A stretch of DNA of 64,000 nucleotides from Ignavibacteriaceae bacterium. Its GTDB lineage: Bacteria; Bacteroidota; Ignavibacteria; Ignavibacteriales; Ignavibacteriaceae. Under the pieces are notes generated by a model. It searched no databases. It saw only the letters and a list, made by a program, of their open reading frames with translations, and was not told where the DNA came from. Location of the stretch: the NCBI GenBank assembly GCA_020848375.1, contig JADLAF010000194.1, positions 1 to 64,000 of the forward strand. Reading direction: 5' to 3'. Made by a program: the position numbers and the translations under genes. This document shows, piece after piece, positions 33,668 to 43,291 of the stretch; position 1 is the stretch's first letter; each line of letters starts with the position of its first letter.

Positions 33668-34236
33668 GTACCCCTGAAACTCCCAGAAAAATGATCAAAG
33701 GTTTGTATATTGATCCTCTGATTTTCAGTTTCCCTTTTGGATGCCGGTGTTCTGGTGAATGCTGTCATTACGGAGTTTACATGGATAAGAAAGAGTATGA
33801 AAATACTTTGACTCTAACAGAGCAGCTTATTGAGATATTTGATGAAACTCAGACAAAAGATGTTTCAAAATGGTTTGAGCCGGAGGAAGAAGATAAGGAT
33901 TTCGCCTCAGGCATTGCTGTCGGAACAGAATTGCATAATGGCAAATGTGTTTTTCTTGACAAGCAAGGACTTTGTTCCATACAGAGACTTTCGATGGAAA
34001 AAGGTGAACCCAAGTGGAAAAATAAACCGCTCTATTGCGTTCTTTTTCCTCTGACAATCTATGAAAACACACTGACCATAGATAATGAACATATTGACAG
34101 ACTGAAGACCTGTAATAAAGAAGGCGCTCAGATGAGTATATATGAATCCTGTACAGAAGAAATTATTCATCTTTTCGGACCAGATGGCTTTGCAGAGTTA
34201 CAGGCATATAAAAAAGAATTTGAATCAGAAAATTAA
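33664..34236 (+). CDS. Cys-rich DUF3109 family protein in the fatty-acid operon
   Basis: The 190-residue protein contains GCRCSGECCHYGVYMD near residue 22, KCVFLDKQGLCSIQ and a later YCVLFP. The cysteine clusters resemble YkgJ/DUF3109 proteins, predicted to bind zinc or an iron-sulphur cluster. It starts at TTG 33664, coupled to fabD by a TTGA overlap, and ends 5 nt before fabG. The function is not established. Its position inside the fab genes hints at a lipid-related or ACP-related role. Confidence 0.82.
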   Translation: MSTPETPRKMIKGLYIDPLIFSFPFGCRCSGECCHYGVYMDKKEYENTLTLTEQLIEIFDETQTKDVSKWFEPEEEDKDFASGIAVGTELHNGKCVFLDKQGLCSIQRLSMEKGEPKWKNKPLYCVLFPLTIYENTLTIDNEHIDRLKTCNKEGAQMSIYESCTEEIIHLFGPDGFAELQAYKKEFESEN

Positions 34237-34241
34237 AGTGC

Positions 34242-34994
34242 ATGAGTGAAGTGAATCTGAATGGAAAATCAGCCCTGGTAACAGGCGGCAGCAGGGGAAT
34301 AGGGAGAGCAATTGTTGATGCACTTGCTGTTAACGGCTGTAGTGTGGTTTTTACGTTTGTCAGTTCAGATCAGGCAGCAAAGGAAATTGAAGAAGAATAC
34401 GCTTCCAACGGAATGAAAGTTTACGGATACAAAGCAGACGGTTCTAAGCAGGAGGAGGCAGAATCATCAGTTAAATTTGCGGCTGATACAACTGGATCTG
34501 TGGATATACTTGTTAACAATGCCGGTATTACAAAAGATAATTTGCTGATGAGAATGAACAATCAGGATTTCGAATCTGTATTATCAGCAAATTTAAACAG
34601 TGTATTTTACTACACGAAGGCAGCATCAAAATATATGATGCAAAAAAGATGGGGAAGAATCATCAATATTACCTCGGTTGTGGGACTGATGGGAAATGCC
34701 GGACAAAGCAACTATGCTGCTTCAAAAGCCGGTGTAATTGGATTTACTAAATCAATCGCAAAAGAACTTGCTTCCCGCAACATTACCGCAAATTGTATTG
34801 CTCCTGGATTTATTGAGACAGATATGACCGCGAAGCTGAAACCCGAACAAAAGGATGCATTGCTTAGTCTTATCCCTCTCAGGAAATTTGGACAGTCAAA
34901 CGATATTGCACGTATTGCATCATTTTTATGTTCTGACGCGGCTGGATATATAACCGGTCAGACCATAGCCGTTGACGGCGGAATGACAATGTAA
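34242..34994 (+). CDS. fabG: 3-oxoacyl-ACP reductase
   Basis: The 250-residue short-chain dehydrogenase has the cofactor loop TGGSRGIG (14-21), NNAG (92-95), and catalytic Ser145, Tyr158 and Lys162 in YAASK. The C-terminal GYITGQTIAVDGGM is typical of FabG. It uses NADPH to reduce 3-oxoacyl-ACP. acpP follows after a 39-nt leader. Confidence 0.96.
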   Translation: MSEVNLNGKSALVTGGSRGIGRAIVDALAVNGCSVVFTFVSSDQAAKEIEEEYASNGMKVYGYKADGSKQEEAESSVKFAADTTGSVDILVNNAGITKDNLLMRMNNQDFESVLSANLNSVFYYTKAASKYMMQKRWGRIINITSVVGLMGNAGQSNYAASKAGVIGFTKSIAKELASRNITANCIAPGFIETDMTAKLKPEQKDALLSLIPLRKFGQSNDIARIASFLCSDAAGYITGQTIAVDGGMTM

Positions 34995-35003
34995 TTTTTC
35001 ACT

Positions 35004-35026
35004 AACAACAACAACAATAATAGGAG
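35004..35026 (+). promoter_or_regulatory. unstructured AAC-repeat leader and strong RBS of acpP
   Basis: Four AAC units followed by AATAA (35004-35018) precede AGGAG at 35022-35026, 7 nt before the acpP ATG. A single-stranded A/C-rich leader with a good Shine-Dalgarno sequence is expected to give high translation, fitting the abundance of acyl carrier protein. Confidence 0.6.
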
Positions 35027-35033
35027 TACAACA

Positions 35034-35270
35034 ATGGATGTCGAAGCAAGAGTAAAAGAAATCATCATGGACAAGTTAGGAGTTGAGGAATCAGCAATTA
35101 CCCCTACCGCATCTTTCCAGCATGATCTCGGTGCAGATTCTCTTGATACGGTTGAGCTGATCATGGGTTTTGAAACAGCTTTCAACATTCAGATTCCCGA
35201 TGATGAAGCCGAAAAAATCACCACTGTTGGTGATGCAGTCAGCTATCTGAAATCAAAAGCAGCTAATTAA
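35034..35270 (+). CDS. acpP: acyl carrier protein
   Basis: The 78-residue acidic protein has the phosphopantetheine site Ser36 in [10 protein letters not shown]. It carries growing acyl chains for FabH, FabG and FabF encoded around it, and it is activated by the AcpS encoded at 47495. Length and motif are standard. Confidence 0.98.
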   Translation: MDVEARVKEIIMDKLGVEESAITPTASFQHDLGADSLDTVELIMGFETAFNIQIPDDEAEKITTVGDAVSYLKSKAAN

Positions 35271-35295
35271 CAATAACTGCCTGTAGTATTTTGTT

Positions 35296-35323
35296 GCAGG
35301 GGATGATAACGGTCATCCCTTGC
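35296..35323 (+). other. strong hairpin between acpP and fabF without a T-tract
   Basis: GCAGGGGATGA pairs with TCATCCCTTGC over 11 positions (one G-T wobble) around a 6-nt loop TAACGG. No T-run follows. It could protect the acpP 3' end from decay or reduce read-through into fabF, letting the two be expressed at different levels. Confidence 0.65.
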
Positions 35324-35344
35324 TGAATACTGCATAAAACTCCT

Positions 35345-36589
35345 GTGCGCAAAAGAGTTGTAGTTACTGGTCTGGGTACTATTAATCCGATTGGATTAAA
35401 TACAGAATCTTTCTGGGAATCGCTTGTGTCTGCCAAAAGCGGTGTTGATTTTATTACCCGTTTTGATACCGGGAAATTTGATACAAAGTTTGCCGCGGAA
35501 GTTAAAAATTTTGATCCTTCTCTTTATCTTGATAAAAAAGCCATACGGCGGCTTGACCTTTTTTCCCAATATGCTATTGCTTCTTCTGATCAGGCAGTGA
35601 AGGATGCAGGTATCTCAAGTGGTACAATAGATCCGGATCGAACCGGAATCGTCTATGGGAGTGGTATTGGCGGAGTTGAAACGATGCAGGAGCAGCACTT
35701 TACGTATTTTGAAACAAAAGATCCATCCAGAATTTCTCCTTTCTTTATCACGATGATGATTGCCGATATAGCAGCAGGTCATATTTCAATCAGGTATGGA
35801 TTCAAGGGACCAAATTATTCAACCACATCCGCATGCGCAACTTCTTCGCATGCCATTGCAGACGCGTTCATGATTATACAGCGTGGCGGTGCTGATGTTA
35901 TGCTCTGCGGCGGAAGTGAGGCATGCGTTACTCAGATGGCAATCGGCGGGTTTAACGCCATGCGTGCATTATCAGTTGATAATGAGAATTACAAAACTGC
36001 TTCAAAACCTTTTGATCTTAACAGAAATGGTTTTGTGATGGGTGAAGGCAGCGGCACAATTATTCTTGAAGACCTTGAACATGCGCTTGCTCGCGGCGCT
36101 AAAATATATGCTGAAATAAAAGGTATCGGGCTGACAGCAGATGCGTATCACATGACGCAACCTCACCCTGATGGTGATGGTGCCGTTCGGTCAATGCGAC
36201 TTTCGGTTCGTGATGCTGGAATAAAGGAAAATGAAGTTGATTATATCAATGCACATGGCACCTCAACTCCTTTTAATGATGTAACTGAAACCAAAGCAAT
36301 AAAATCAGTATTCGGGGATTATGCGTATAAGCTTAATGTTTCCTCAATCAAATCAATGACGGGGCATCTTCTCGGCGCAGCCGGTGCAATTGAAGCCATT
36401 GCAACAATACTTGCGGTAAAGAATGATATTATTCCGCCCACTATAAATTATGTAACACCCGATCCTCAATGCGATCTTAATTATACCCCGAACAAAGCTG
36501 TAAAGAAAACGGTAAGAAATGCCATAAGCAATACCTTTGGATTTGGCGGTCATAATGCATCTCTTTTGTTCAGTAAATTTGTTAACTGA
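35345..36589 (+). CDS. fabF: 3-oxoacyl-ACP synthase II
   Basis: The 414-residue protein starts at GTG 35345 (RKRVVVTGLG follows, the usual family start). It has Cys164 in TSACATSSHA, a His in NAHGTSTPFND and a His in SMTGHLLGAAG, the Cys-His-His triad of FabB/FabF. It elongates acyl-ACP with malonyl-ACP. rnc begins 2 nt later. Confidence 0.97.
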   Translation: MRKRVVVTGLGTINPIGLNTESFWESLVSAKSGVDFITRFDTGKFDTKFAAEVKNFDPSLYLDKKAIRRLDLFSQYAIASSDQAVKDAGISSGTIDPDRTGIVYGSGIGGVETMQEQHFTYFETKDPSRISPFFITMMIADIAAGHISIRYGFKGPNYSTTSACATSSHAIADAFMIIQRGGADVMLCGGSEACVTQMAIGGFNAMRALSVDNENYKTASKPFDLNRNGFVMGEGSGTIILEDLEHALARGAKIYAEIKGIGLTADAYHMTQPHPDGDGAVRSMRLSVRDAGIKENEVDYINAHGTSTPFNDVTETKAIKSVFGDYAYKLNVSSIKSMTGHLLGAAGAIEAIATILAVKNDIIPPTINYVTPDPQCDLNYTPNKAVKKTVRNAISNTFGFGGHNASLLFSKFVN

Positions 36590-36591
36590 AT

Positions 36592-37359
36592 ATGCTGGGG
36601 CTCTTCAAAAATTTTCTTAGAAGATCAAAAAACAGAAAAATCCTTTCTAAAGACAGGATAAGAAAAATTGAATCTTTAACAGGAAGGGAAATTGTTCAGC
36701 CGGAAATATTCATGGAGGCACTTACTCACCGCTCACATCTTGATAATAAAAAGTTTCTTGTTTCAAACGAACGACTTGAGTTTTTAGGTGACGCTTTGTT
36801 AGGTTTTGTAGTCGCCGAGGTACTTTCCTCCCATTTCAGTGATAAGGATGAGGGTTTTTTGACGCGAGTCAGAGCGAATTTTGTAAACCGCATGACATTA
36901 TTCTCAGTTGCCTATAAAATAGGGATTCATGATCTTCTTTTTATGAGTGATGAAATAAAATTATCTGAAGGGAGTCCCGGATTTCAGACTATCCTCGCAG
37001 ATGCTTTCGAGGCATTTATTGGCGCTATCTATATCAATCATGGTCTTCCAACTGCTAAAGATTTCATTACGCAGAAGCTTGTCAATCCAAATCTTGAATC
37101 AGGACTTCATCTTGTTGATAATAATTATAAAAGCAGATTATTAGAGTTAATCCAGTCTCTTAAACTGGAGATTCCAAGGTACAAGGTTATTAAAGAGGAC
37201 GGACCCGAACATGACAGGGTATTTACAGTGCAGGCACTGGTAGGGGAACGCGTTCTTGGACTGGGGGTCGGAAAAAATAAAAAAGCCGCGGAGCAGGAAG
37301 CAGCAAAAGTTGCTTATTTAAATTTGACAACTGCAACAACTGATTTTACCGAGAACTGA
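36592..37359 (+). CDS. rnc: ribonuclease III
   Basis: The 255-residue protein has the RNase III signature NERLEFLGDALLG (59-71), the second acidic cluster DAFEAFIGAIY, and a C-terminal double-stranded RNA-binding domain (about 180-250, GPEHDRVFTVQ, KKAAEQEAA). It cleaves dsRNA for rRNA and mRNA processing. Position after acpP-fabF is the conserved order in many bacteria. Confidence 0.96.
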   Translation: MLGLFKNFLRRSKNRKILSKDRIRKIESLTGREIVQPEIFMEALTHRSHLDNKKFLVSNERLEFLGDALLGFVVAEVLSSHFSDKDEGFLTRVRANFVNRMTLFSVAYKIGIHDLLFMSDEIKLSEGSPGFQTILADAFEAFIGAIYINHGLPTAKDFITQKLVNPNLESGLHLVDNNYKSRLLELIQSLKLEIPRYKVIKEDGPEHDRVFTVQALVGERVLGLGVGKNKKAAEQEAAKVAYLNLTTATTDFTEN

Positions 37360-37372
37360 TTTCCATTCCGGA

Positions 37373-37404
37373 TTGTTTTACCTTTTAAATCATCTTTATA
37401 TTTG
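37373..37404 (+). promoter_or_regulatory. possible Bacteroidota-type promoter of gcvP
   Basis: TATATTTG at 37397-37404 fits the -7 consensus TAnnTTTG, and TTG at 37373-37375 lies 21 nt upstream as a -33 element. Transcription would start about 25 nt before the gcvP ATG. No glycine riboswitch is visible. Support is consensus matching only. Confidence 0.3.
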
Positions 37405-37435
37405 TTAATTACTTTATTTATTGTTTGCACTTACG

Positions 37436-40315
37436 ATGAACACTTCAATTTTTGATACTGATTTATTTAAAAACCGCCACAATGGTCCCTCCACTGAGGA
37501 AACAGAATTAATGCTTCAGACGATTGGAGTTGACTCCCTCGAAACTCTCATCAATGAAACCGTCCCTGAAAAAATTCGATTAAAAAAGCCACTCAATATT
37601 AGAAAAGGTATATCTGAGTATGAATATCTGGAATATCTTAAGGCACTTGCATCTAGGAACAAGGTCAATTCATCTTTTATTGGCATGGGGTACTATCCCA
37701 CAATTACACCTCCTGTAATACAGAGGAATATTTTTGAAAATCCGGGTTGGTACACACAATACACCCCGTATCAGGCGGAAATTGCGCAGGGCCGGCTTGA
37801 AGCATTAGTCAATTACCAGACGATGGTTAGCGATTTAACAGGTCTGCCTATTGCAAACGCTTCACTGCTGGATGAAGGCACAGCGGCCGCTGAAGCTATG
37901 CAACTTCTGTTCGCGCATACAAGAAGTACAAAAAAAGATTGCAATAAGTTTTTTGTTGCAAATGATATCTTCCCCCAGACTAAAGAAGTGATTATCACCC
38001 GTGCCGAGCCGCTTGGGATTGAAATAGTACAGGCAAGTTATGCCGATGCATTGACAATAAACGGGATTTTTGGAGTTCTCCTTGGATATCCTGATGGATA
38101 TGGAGCAATTCATGATCTGGAACCGCTTATTAAAGAACTTACAGCAAAGAAGATATCATCAGTAATTACGTCTGATTTACTTGCTCTGGCCTTACTCAAA
38201 CCTCCTGGAGAGTTTGGAGCAGATATTGTAATTGGCACAAGTCAAAGATTTGGTGTGCCGATGGGATATGGAGGACCTCATGCTGCATTTTTTGCAACCA
38301 AAGATGATTTTAAACGGCTTATTCCAGGCAGAATTATTGGTGCTTCTATTGACGCGGAAGGGAATAATGCATATCGTATGGCGCTTCAGACCAGAGAGCA
38401 GCATATTCGGCGTGAGAAAGCAACCAGTAACATCTGCACTGCTCAGGTTCTTCTTTCGGTTATGGCAGGAATGTATGCTGTCTATCATGGGCCTGAGGGA
38501 ATTAAACGCATCGCAAGAAAAGTTCATGCCCTTGCTGCAAAACTAAATGAATTACTTAAGTCAACAAATTACACTCAGCTTAATCAGAATTTCTTTGACA
38601 CCCTTAGAATTAAAACAGGCAGCAGGACTGCTGCAATATATAAAAGAGCTCTTGATTCAGGATTTAACTTACGTCTGATTTCTGAAGAAGAAATAGGCAT
38701 TTCATTTCATGAAGCTGTTTCGATGGTTGACTTCAGTGAACTGGCCGATATTTTTACCAAAACTGAAAATTCATCGCCAAGTCTCCATGCCGCTAAAGAA
38801 TTCAGTGCTGAACCCGTGTTCAATTTAAAATTTATCAGAACGAGCAATTTTCTAACTCATCCTGTTTTTAACAGTTATCATTCAGAACATGAGTTTCTGA
38901 GATATGTTAAGAAACTTGAAAGCAAAGACTTATCACTCACCTCCTCCATGATTCCCCTTGGCTCCTGCACCATGAAACTGAATGCTGCTGCAGAAATGAT
39001 AGGTGTAAGTTACGAAGGATTTTCAGCAATACATCCTTTCGTTCCCAAAGATCAAGTCTCAGGTTACACTCAGCTCATTGAAGAGCTTGAATATGCACTC
39101 AGGGAAATTACAGGATTCGCCGGTGTTTCCCTCCAGCCAAATTCTGGGGCCCAGGGTGAGTACGCGGGGCTTATGGTAATCAGGAAATATCATCATGCAC
39201 GAAACAATTTTCATAGAAATGTCATATTGATACCATCATCCGCGCACGGTACCAACCCGGCAAGCGCGGTTATGGCCGGACTTCATGTCGTAGTTGTTGA
39301 ATGTGATGAACGGGGGAATATCAATGTAGATGATCTCAGGACAAAAGCTGAAAAATTTGCGAATGAGTTAGCTGGGCTAATGGTTACCTACCCTTCAACA
39401 CACGGCGTGTTTGAGGAGTCCATTGTTGATATTTGTCATATTATTCATCAGTTTGGCGGGCAGGTATATATGGATGGGGCAAACATGAACGCTCAGGTTG
39501 GACTTACCAGTCCGGCCGCAATTGGTGCGGATGTTTGTCACCTAAACCTTCATAAAACATTTGCTATTCCGCATGGCGGGGGCGGACCCGGTATGGGCCC
39601 CATCTGTGTGGCAGAGCATTTAGTTGAATATCTTCCCAGTCACTCAGTTGTAAAAACCGGCGGAAAGGAGGGAATCTCTGCAGTTTCTTCAGCACCTTAT
39701 GGGAGTGCAAGTATTCTGCTGATTTCGCTCGGATATATTAAGATGCTTGGTGCAGACGGTGTTACAGAAGCTACAAAAGTTGCTATCTTAAACGCAAACT
39801 ATATTAAGGCGCGTCTCCAAAACTATTATAAGGTGCTTTACACAGGGTCTAAAAACCGCGCAGCTCATGAATTGATTTTTGATATGCGCGACTTTAAAAG
39901 AAGTGCCGGAGTTGAAGTTGAAGATATTGCAAAAAGATTAATGGACTACGGGTTTCATGCGCCGACAGTTTCTTTCCCTGTCGCAGGTACCCTTATGGTT
40001 GAGCCGACAGAAAGTGAGTCAAAAGCAGAACTTGACCGTTTTTGTGATGCAATGATAAGTATTCGGCAGGAAATTGCTGAAATTGAAACAGGAGTGTTTA
40101 ATCAGACTGATAACGTATTGAAAAACTCTCCACATACAATGGCAAGAGTTATCAGCAGTGAATGGACGTACCCGTACACTCGGGAGAAGGCAGCGTTTCC
40201 GCTTCAGTTTGTCAAAGAAAAGAAGTTTTGGCCATCTTCAGCAAGGGTAAACAATGCATACGGTGACAGAAATCTTGTTTGCACGTGTCTTCCGTTAAGT
40301 GAATACACTAATTAA
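37436..40315 (+). CDS. gcvP: glycine dehydrogenase (decarboxylating), P-protein
   Basis: The protein is the undivided form (959 residues from the ATG at 37436; a TTG at 37421 would add five unlikely residues). It has [12 protein letters not shown] at the start, [19 protein letters not shown] in the first half and the PLP lysine Lys707 in [16 protein letters not shown]. It decarboxylates glycine and passes the aminomethyl group to GcvH. The gcvT and gcvH genes are not in the window. Confidence 0.97.
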   Translation: MNTSIFDTDLFKNRHNGPSTEETELMLQTIGVDSLETLINETVPEKIRLKKPLNIRKGISEYEYLEYLKALASRNKVNSSFIGMGYYPTITPPVIQRNIFENPGWYTQYTPYQAEIAQGRLEALVNYQTMVSDLTGLPIANASLLDEGTAAAEAMQLLFAHTRSTKKDCNKFFVANDIFPQTKEVIITRAEPLGIEIVQASYADALTINGIFGVLLGYPDGYGAIHDLEPLIKELTAKKISSVITSDLLALALLKPPGEFGADIVIGTSQRFGVPMGYGGPHAAFFATKDDFKRLIPGRIIGASIDAEGNNAYRMALQTREQHIRREKATSNICTAQVLLSVMAGMYAVYHGPEGIKRIARKVHALAAKLNELLKSTNYTQLNQNFFDTLRIKTGSRTAAIYKRALDSGFNLRLISEEEIGISFHEAVSMVDFSELADIFTKTENSSPSLHAAKEFSAEPVFNLKFIRTSNFLTHPVFNSYHSEHEFLRYVKKLESKDLSLTSSMIPLGSCTMKLNAAAEMIGVSYEGFSAIHPFVPKDQVSGYTQLIEELEYALREITGFAGVSLQPNSGAQGEYAGLMVIRKYHHARNNFHRNVILIPSSAHGTNPASAVMAGLHVVVVECDERGNINVDDLRTKAEKFANELAGLMVTYPSTHGVFEESIVDICHIIHQFGGQVYMDGANMNAQVGLTSPAAIGADVCHLNLHKTFAIPHGGGGPGMGPICVAEHLVEYLPSHSVVKTGGKEGISAVSSAPYGSASILLISLGYIKMLGADGVTEATKVAILNANYIKARLQNYYKVLYTGSKNRAAHELIFDMRDFKRSAGVEVEDIAKRLMDYGFHAPTVSFPVAGTLMVEPTESESKAELDRFCDAMISIRQEIAEIETGVFNQTDNVLKNSPHTMARVISSEWTYPYTREKAAFPLQFVKEKKFWPSSARVNNAYGDRNLVCTCLPLSEYTN

Positions 40316-40345
40316 ATTATCAATGTGAAATATGGTCATTAACAA

Positions 40346-40759
40346 ATGTTGTCTGAATATTGTAAAATACTTTCTGAAATTAAATCTATTGCTGTTGTTG
40401 GCATCTCCGATAAACCTGAACGCGACAGCGGTTCGATAGCAAAAATGCTTAAGGATAAGGGATTTACGGTTTATGGCATTCATCCGGTACTAAAGGAAGT
40501 ATTTGGTATTCCGGTATATAGCTCGCTTGCTGAGCTGCCTGAACCAGTTGATTTGGTTGATGTATTTCTTTCATCTGATAAAGTTCCCGTCATTCTTCCA
40601 GGGGTAAATAAATGTAAGGCAAAATATCTATGGCTTCAGCTTGGTGTAACCAGTACAGAAGCAGAAAACTTTTGCAATGAAAAGAATATCGGATTTATTC
40701 AAAATCGCTGCATTGCGGTTGAGTACAGAAACTGCGTTACATTTAAGGGATTATTCTGA
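40346..40759 (+). CDS. CoA-binding (YccU-like) Rossmann protein
   Basis: The 137-residue protein has SIAVVGISDKPERDSGSIA at about residues 13-31 and a typical CoA_binding domain ending IGFIQNRCIAVEY. It is a stand-alone version of the succinyl-CoA ligase CoA-binding fold. The role of this family is poorly known. Its TGA at 40757-40759 overlaps an ATA that probably starts the next gene. Confidence 0.9.
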   Translation: MLSEYCKILSEIKSIAVVGISDKPERDSGSIAKMLKDKGFTVYGIHPVLKEVFGIPVYSSLAELPEPVDLVDVFLSSDKVPVILPGVNKCKAKYLWLQLGVTSTEAENFCNEKNIGFIQNRCIAVEYRNCVTFKGLF

Positions 40760-40821
40760 TAAGAATTATTCTATTTTTATTTGTCCTGTGCATTTCTTCG
40801 GAGAATATTAACGGTAAAGCA
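40759..40821 (+). other. probable N-terminal extension of the barrel protein, ATA start overlapping upstream stop
   Basis: In frame with the gene at 40822, the codons from ATA 40759 read I-RIILFLFVLCISSENINGKA, a complete signal peptide. The ATA overlaps the preceding TGA as TGATA, where TGATG is the common junction. AAGGGA at 40745-40750 provides a ribosome site. An in-frame TAA at 40744 leaves ATT 40750, ATT 40753, CTG 40756 and ATA 40759 as the only upstream candidates. Confidence 0.5.
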
Positions 40822-42096
40822 GTGACTGCTTCAACTACTCCGCGAGACACCTCTGATGTTCGTTTTATTGTAATTGATTCAATATTTATCAGCGGAAATG
40901 ACCAAACACAGGAAGATATTATATTGAAGGAGCTTCCTTTTACTCCGGGTGATACCATCGTGAATTCTCAACTCCATTATTTTGAAGAGCGGGTGTTTAG
41001 TCTTGGTATCTTTAATAATGTAAGTATGAGAATTATGACTCCATCAGGTAAAAATATTCTCCACATACATGTTGTCGAAAGCTGGTATATTTATCCATTA
41101 CCGTTTATTGATTTTAAGGAGAATGACTGGAGCAAGATATCATACGGGATGAATATTCTCATAAAGAATTTCAGGGGACGTAATGAGGATCTATCCTTTT
41201 CTTTTGGTCTTGGTTACGACCCGTTTTACTCTGCCACCTACGTTATGCCCTATCTCATTCGCAGCCAAAATATAAGTCTCTACTTCTTTTCTGAATATGC
41301 TACAGTATCAAATAAAAGTCCGCAAGCTGAAGCGATAACTGGCGGAAAATTTGATAATGAACAATTTACTTTTAATATAGGACTTGGCAAACGGTTTGAT
41401 ATCTATAACAAAGGGGAAGTATTTGCGAGTTACAAAAGACTCACTTCGCCATTCTCAATAAGAGGAATAACTGCTTCCGGAACAGGGACAGATGTAGTGC
41501 CAGCAGTTGCATTTCAATATACGCACGACTCTCGTGATCTGAAACAGTTTCCTGACCGTGGTATTTTCTTTACGTTCCTATCCTCCTATTACGGTTTTAA
41601 TATTGATGATATTAGTTATAATTCGTTAAATAGCGATTTCAGGTTTTATTTCCCAGTAGTTTCTTCATTTACCGGTAAAGTAAAATTTTCAACCCAGCAG
41701 CGGTTTGGCAAAAATATCCCGTTTTATAATTATGCATATCTCGGTCTTGCAGATGAAGTGCGAGGTCACAGAACAGAACGGGTAGAGGGAAAAAAGAGTT
41801 ATTTCGGCTCATTCGAGGTTAAATATCCACTTATTCCAATGTTTGATCTTATTCTGGACCTGCCCCTGATCCCGCGTCAATTGCAGCAGGCAAAAACCGC
41901 ACTTTATTTGACGTTGTTTGCTGATGCCGGATTTGTACAGAATGATGGCAACCCAGTTACTTGGGCGAGTGTTTATTCAGGTTATGGGGTAGGAATTGCG
42001 ATTCCTGCCTTGCCGTTTAACCTAGGTAGAATTGAGTATGCTTTTAATAAATTTGGTAAAGGAGAGCTGATTATTGACCTTGGTCTCTCCTTCTGA
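40822..42096 (+). CDS. BamA/TamA-like outer-membrane protein with one POTRA domain
   Basis: From GTG 40822 the protein has 424 residues but no signal peptide and no ribosome site; starting at ATA 40759 gives 445 residues with a signal peptide. One POTRA domain is seen early (IDSIFISGNDQTQEDIILKE, then NVSMRIM, LHIHVVES). It is followed by a beta-barrel with EVRGHRTERVEGKKSYFGS, matching the conserved loop of the Omp85 superfamily, and a terminal Phe (IIDLGLSF). It may insert or export outer-membrane components. One POTRA is fewer than in BamA. Confidence 0.85.
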   Translation: MTASTTPRDTSDVRFIVIDSIFISGNDQTQEDIILKELPFTPGDTIVNSQLHYFEERVFSLGIFNNVSMRIMTPSGKNILHIHVVESWYIYPLPFIDFKENDWSKISYGMNILIKNFRGRNEDLSFSFGLGYDPFYSATYVMPYLIRSQNISLYFFSEYATVSNKSPQAEAITGGKFDNEQFTFNIGLGKRFDIYNKGEVFASYKRLTSPFSIRGITASGTGTDVVPAVAFQYTHDSRDLKQFPDRGIFFTFLSSYYGFNIDDISYNSLNSDFRFYFPVVSSFTGKVKFSTQQRFGKNIPFYNYAYLGLADEVRGHRTERVEGKKSYFGSFEVKYPLIPMFDLILDLPLIPRQLQQAKTALYLTLFADAGFVQNDGNPVTWASVYSGYGVGIAIPALPFNLGRIEYAFNKFGKGELIIDLGLSF

Positions 42097-42796
42097 CACT
42101 GGTCTTTTTTACTTTCCGGATTTTGTAAGGGAAGGGGAGTTTGTATCTGCTACCGGTGCTGATGAAATGAATCATCTCACAAAGGTGATGAGGAAAAAGA
42201 GTGGGGATAAAATCTACATTACTGACGGGAAAGGCACCTTAATTTTTGGTGTAATTACTCAACTTTCAAGGAAAGAACTCACATTATCTGTTTTATCTGC
42301 TGAACAACAAAACAACCGATTTGAGAGATTTACGGTGCTTCTGCCAATTCTTAAAAATCCTGACAGGTTTGAATTTGCCTTTGAAAAGTCCGTTGAACTC
42401 GGGTTTACTCGTTTTAAAGCGGTAAAATTTCAACATTCTGTTAAATTTGCGGTAAATCTGGACCGTCTTAATCTTAAGGCAATAGCAGCTATGAAGCAGT
42501 CACTACGGTCACATTTACCCCGAATTGAGTACTCCGATTCGCTCAATTCTGCCTTGACGCAGGGGGGAATTCCTTTGTATTTTAATCAAAATGCTCCATC
42601 AGATTTGTCTGAGGATTTCCGTGATTCAGGTGCAAGCTATCTCCTGGTTATCGGTCCTGAGGGGGGTTTTTCTTCGTTTGAGATCGAAATTTTGAAAACA
42701 GGGGTAAGTTACCGGCTTTCCAGAGGGCGGCTGAGAGCTGAAACTGCTGTTATAACCGCTGCATCTTTACTTGCAAATAAGATAGATTTTCAATAA
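42074..42796 (+). CDS. rsmE: 16S rRNA m3U1498 methyltransferase
   Basis: The 240-residue protein has an N-terminal PUA-like domain (FYFPDFV, MNHLTKVMRKKSGD) and the SPOUT trefoil-knot motifs LVIGPEGGFSSFE and LSRGRLRAETAVITA. It uses SAM to methylate U1498 of 16S rRNA. The TTG start at 42074 lies inside the previous gene's 3' end (23-nt overlap); another TTG at 42080 is possible. Confidence 0.93.
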   Translation: MTLVSPSDTGLFYFPDFVREGEFVSATGADEMNHLTKVMRKKSGDKIYITDGKGTLIFGVITQLSRKELTLSVLSAEQQNNRFERFTVLLPILKNPDRFEFAFEKSVELGFTRFKAVKFQHSVKFAVNLDRLNLKAIAAMKQSLRSHLPRIEYSDSLNSALTQGGIPLYFNQNAPSDLSEDFRDSGASYLLVIGPEGGFSSFEIEILKTGVSYRLSRGRLRAETAVITAASLLANKIDFQ

Positions 42797-42845
42797 ACTT
42801 GCCATACACAAAATCACAATCTTTAACGTTTTCCGGGAGGAATAC

Positions 42846-43283
42846 ATGGCCTTTACTTTAAATAAAATTCAGTTAATAGGAAATCTGGGTCAGGATGCTG
42901 AAGTCAGAGTCACCACGAACCAATATACGATAACAACTTTCAGTATCGCAACTGAATACCGTTATAAGAATAAGGATGGTGAGTGGATCAGCGAGACTAC
43001 ATGGCACAGGATTACTTATTATTTTTCACCTTCGGATTTTCTTAGGGAAAATCTGAAAAAAGGTTCAAAAGTTTACGTGGAAGGAAGAATGCGTTCACGT
43101 GAGTACACCGATAAAGATAATATAAAGAAAACCGCATGGGAGGTAATCGCAGAACAGATAATCCCCCTTTCATATAGAGGAAGAGGACCTGAAGAACCGT
43201 CTGTTGAATATTCAGCAGGTGGCGCATCTTCAGCCCCGCCTTCTGCCGAGGTCCCCCCCTCAGATGGTGACCTTCCTTTTTAA
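42846..43283 (+). CDS. ssb: single-stranded DNA-binding protein
   Basis: The 145-residue protein has the OB-fold start NKIQLIGNLGQDAEVR and the acidic C-terminal tail SDGDLPF that recruits partner proteins. The ATG at 42846 follows a strong GGGAGG at 42835-42840. The linker is short and rich in Ala/Ser/Pro. Confidence 0.96.
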   Translation: MAFTLNKIQLIGNLGQDAEVRVTTNQYTITTFSIATEYRYKNKDGEWISETTWHRITYYFSPSDFLRENLKKGSKVYVEGRMRSREYTDKDNIKKTAWEVIAEQIIPLSYRGRGPEEPSVEYSAGGASSAPPSAEVPPSDGDLPF

Positions 43284-43291
43284 TCAAAACA

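Noticed and set aside
37360-37435. Possible glycine riboswitch before gcvP
   Set aside because: The 76-nt gap is too short and lacks the paired aptamer stems.
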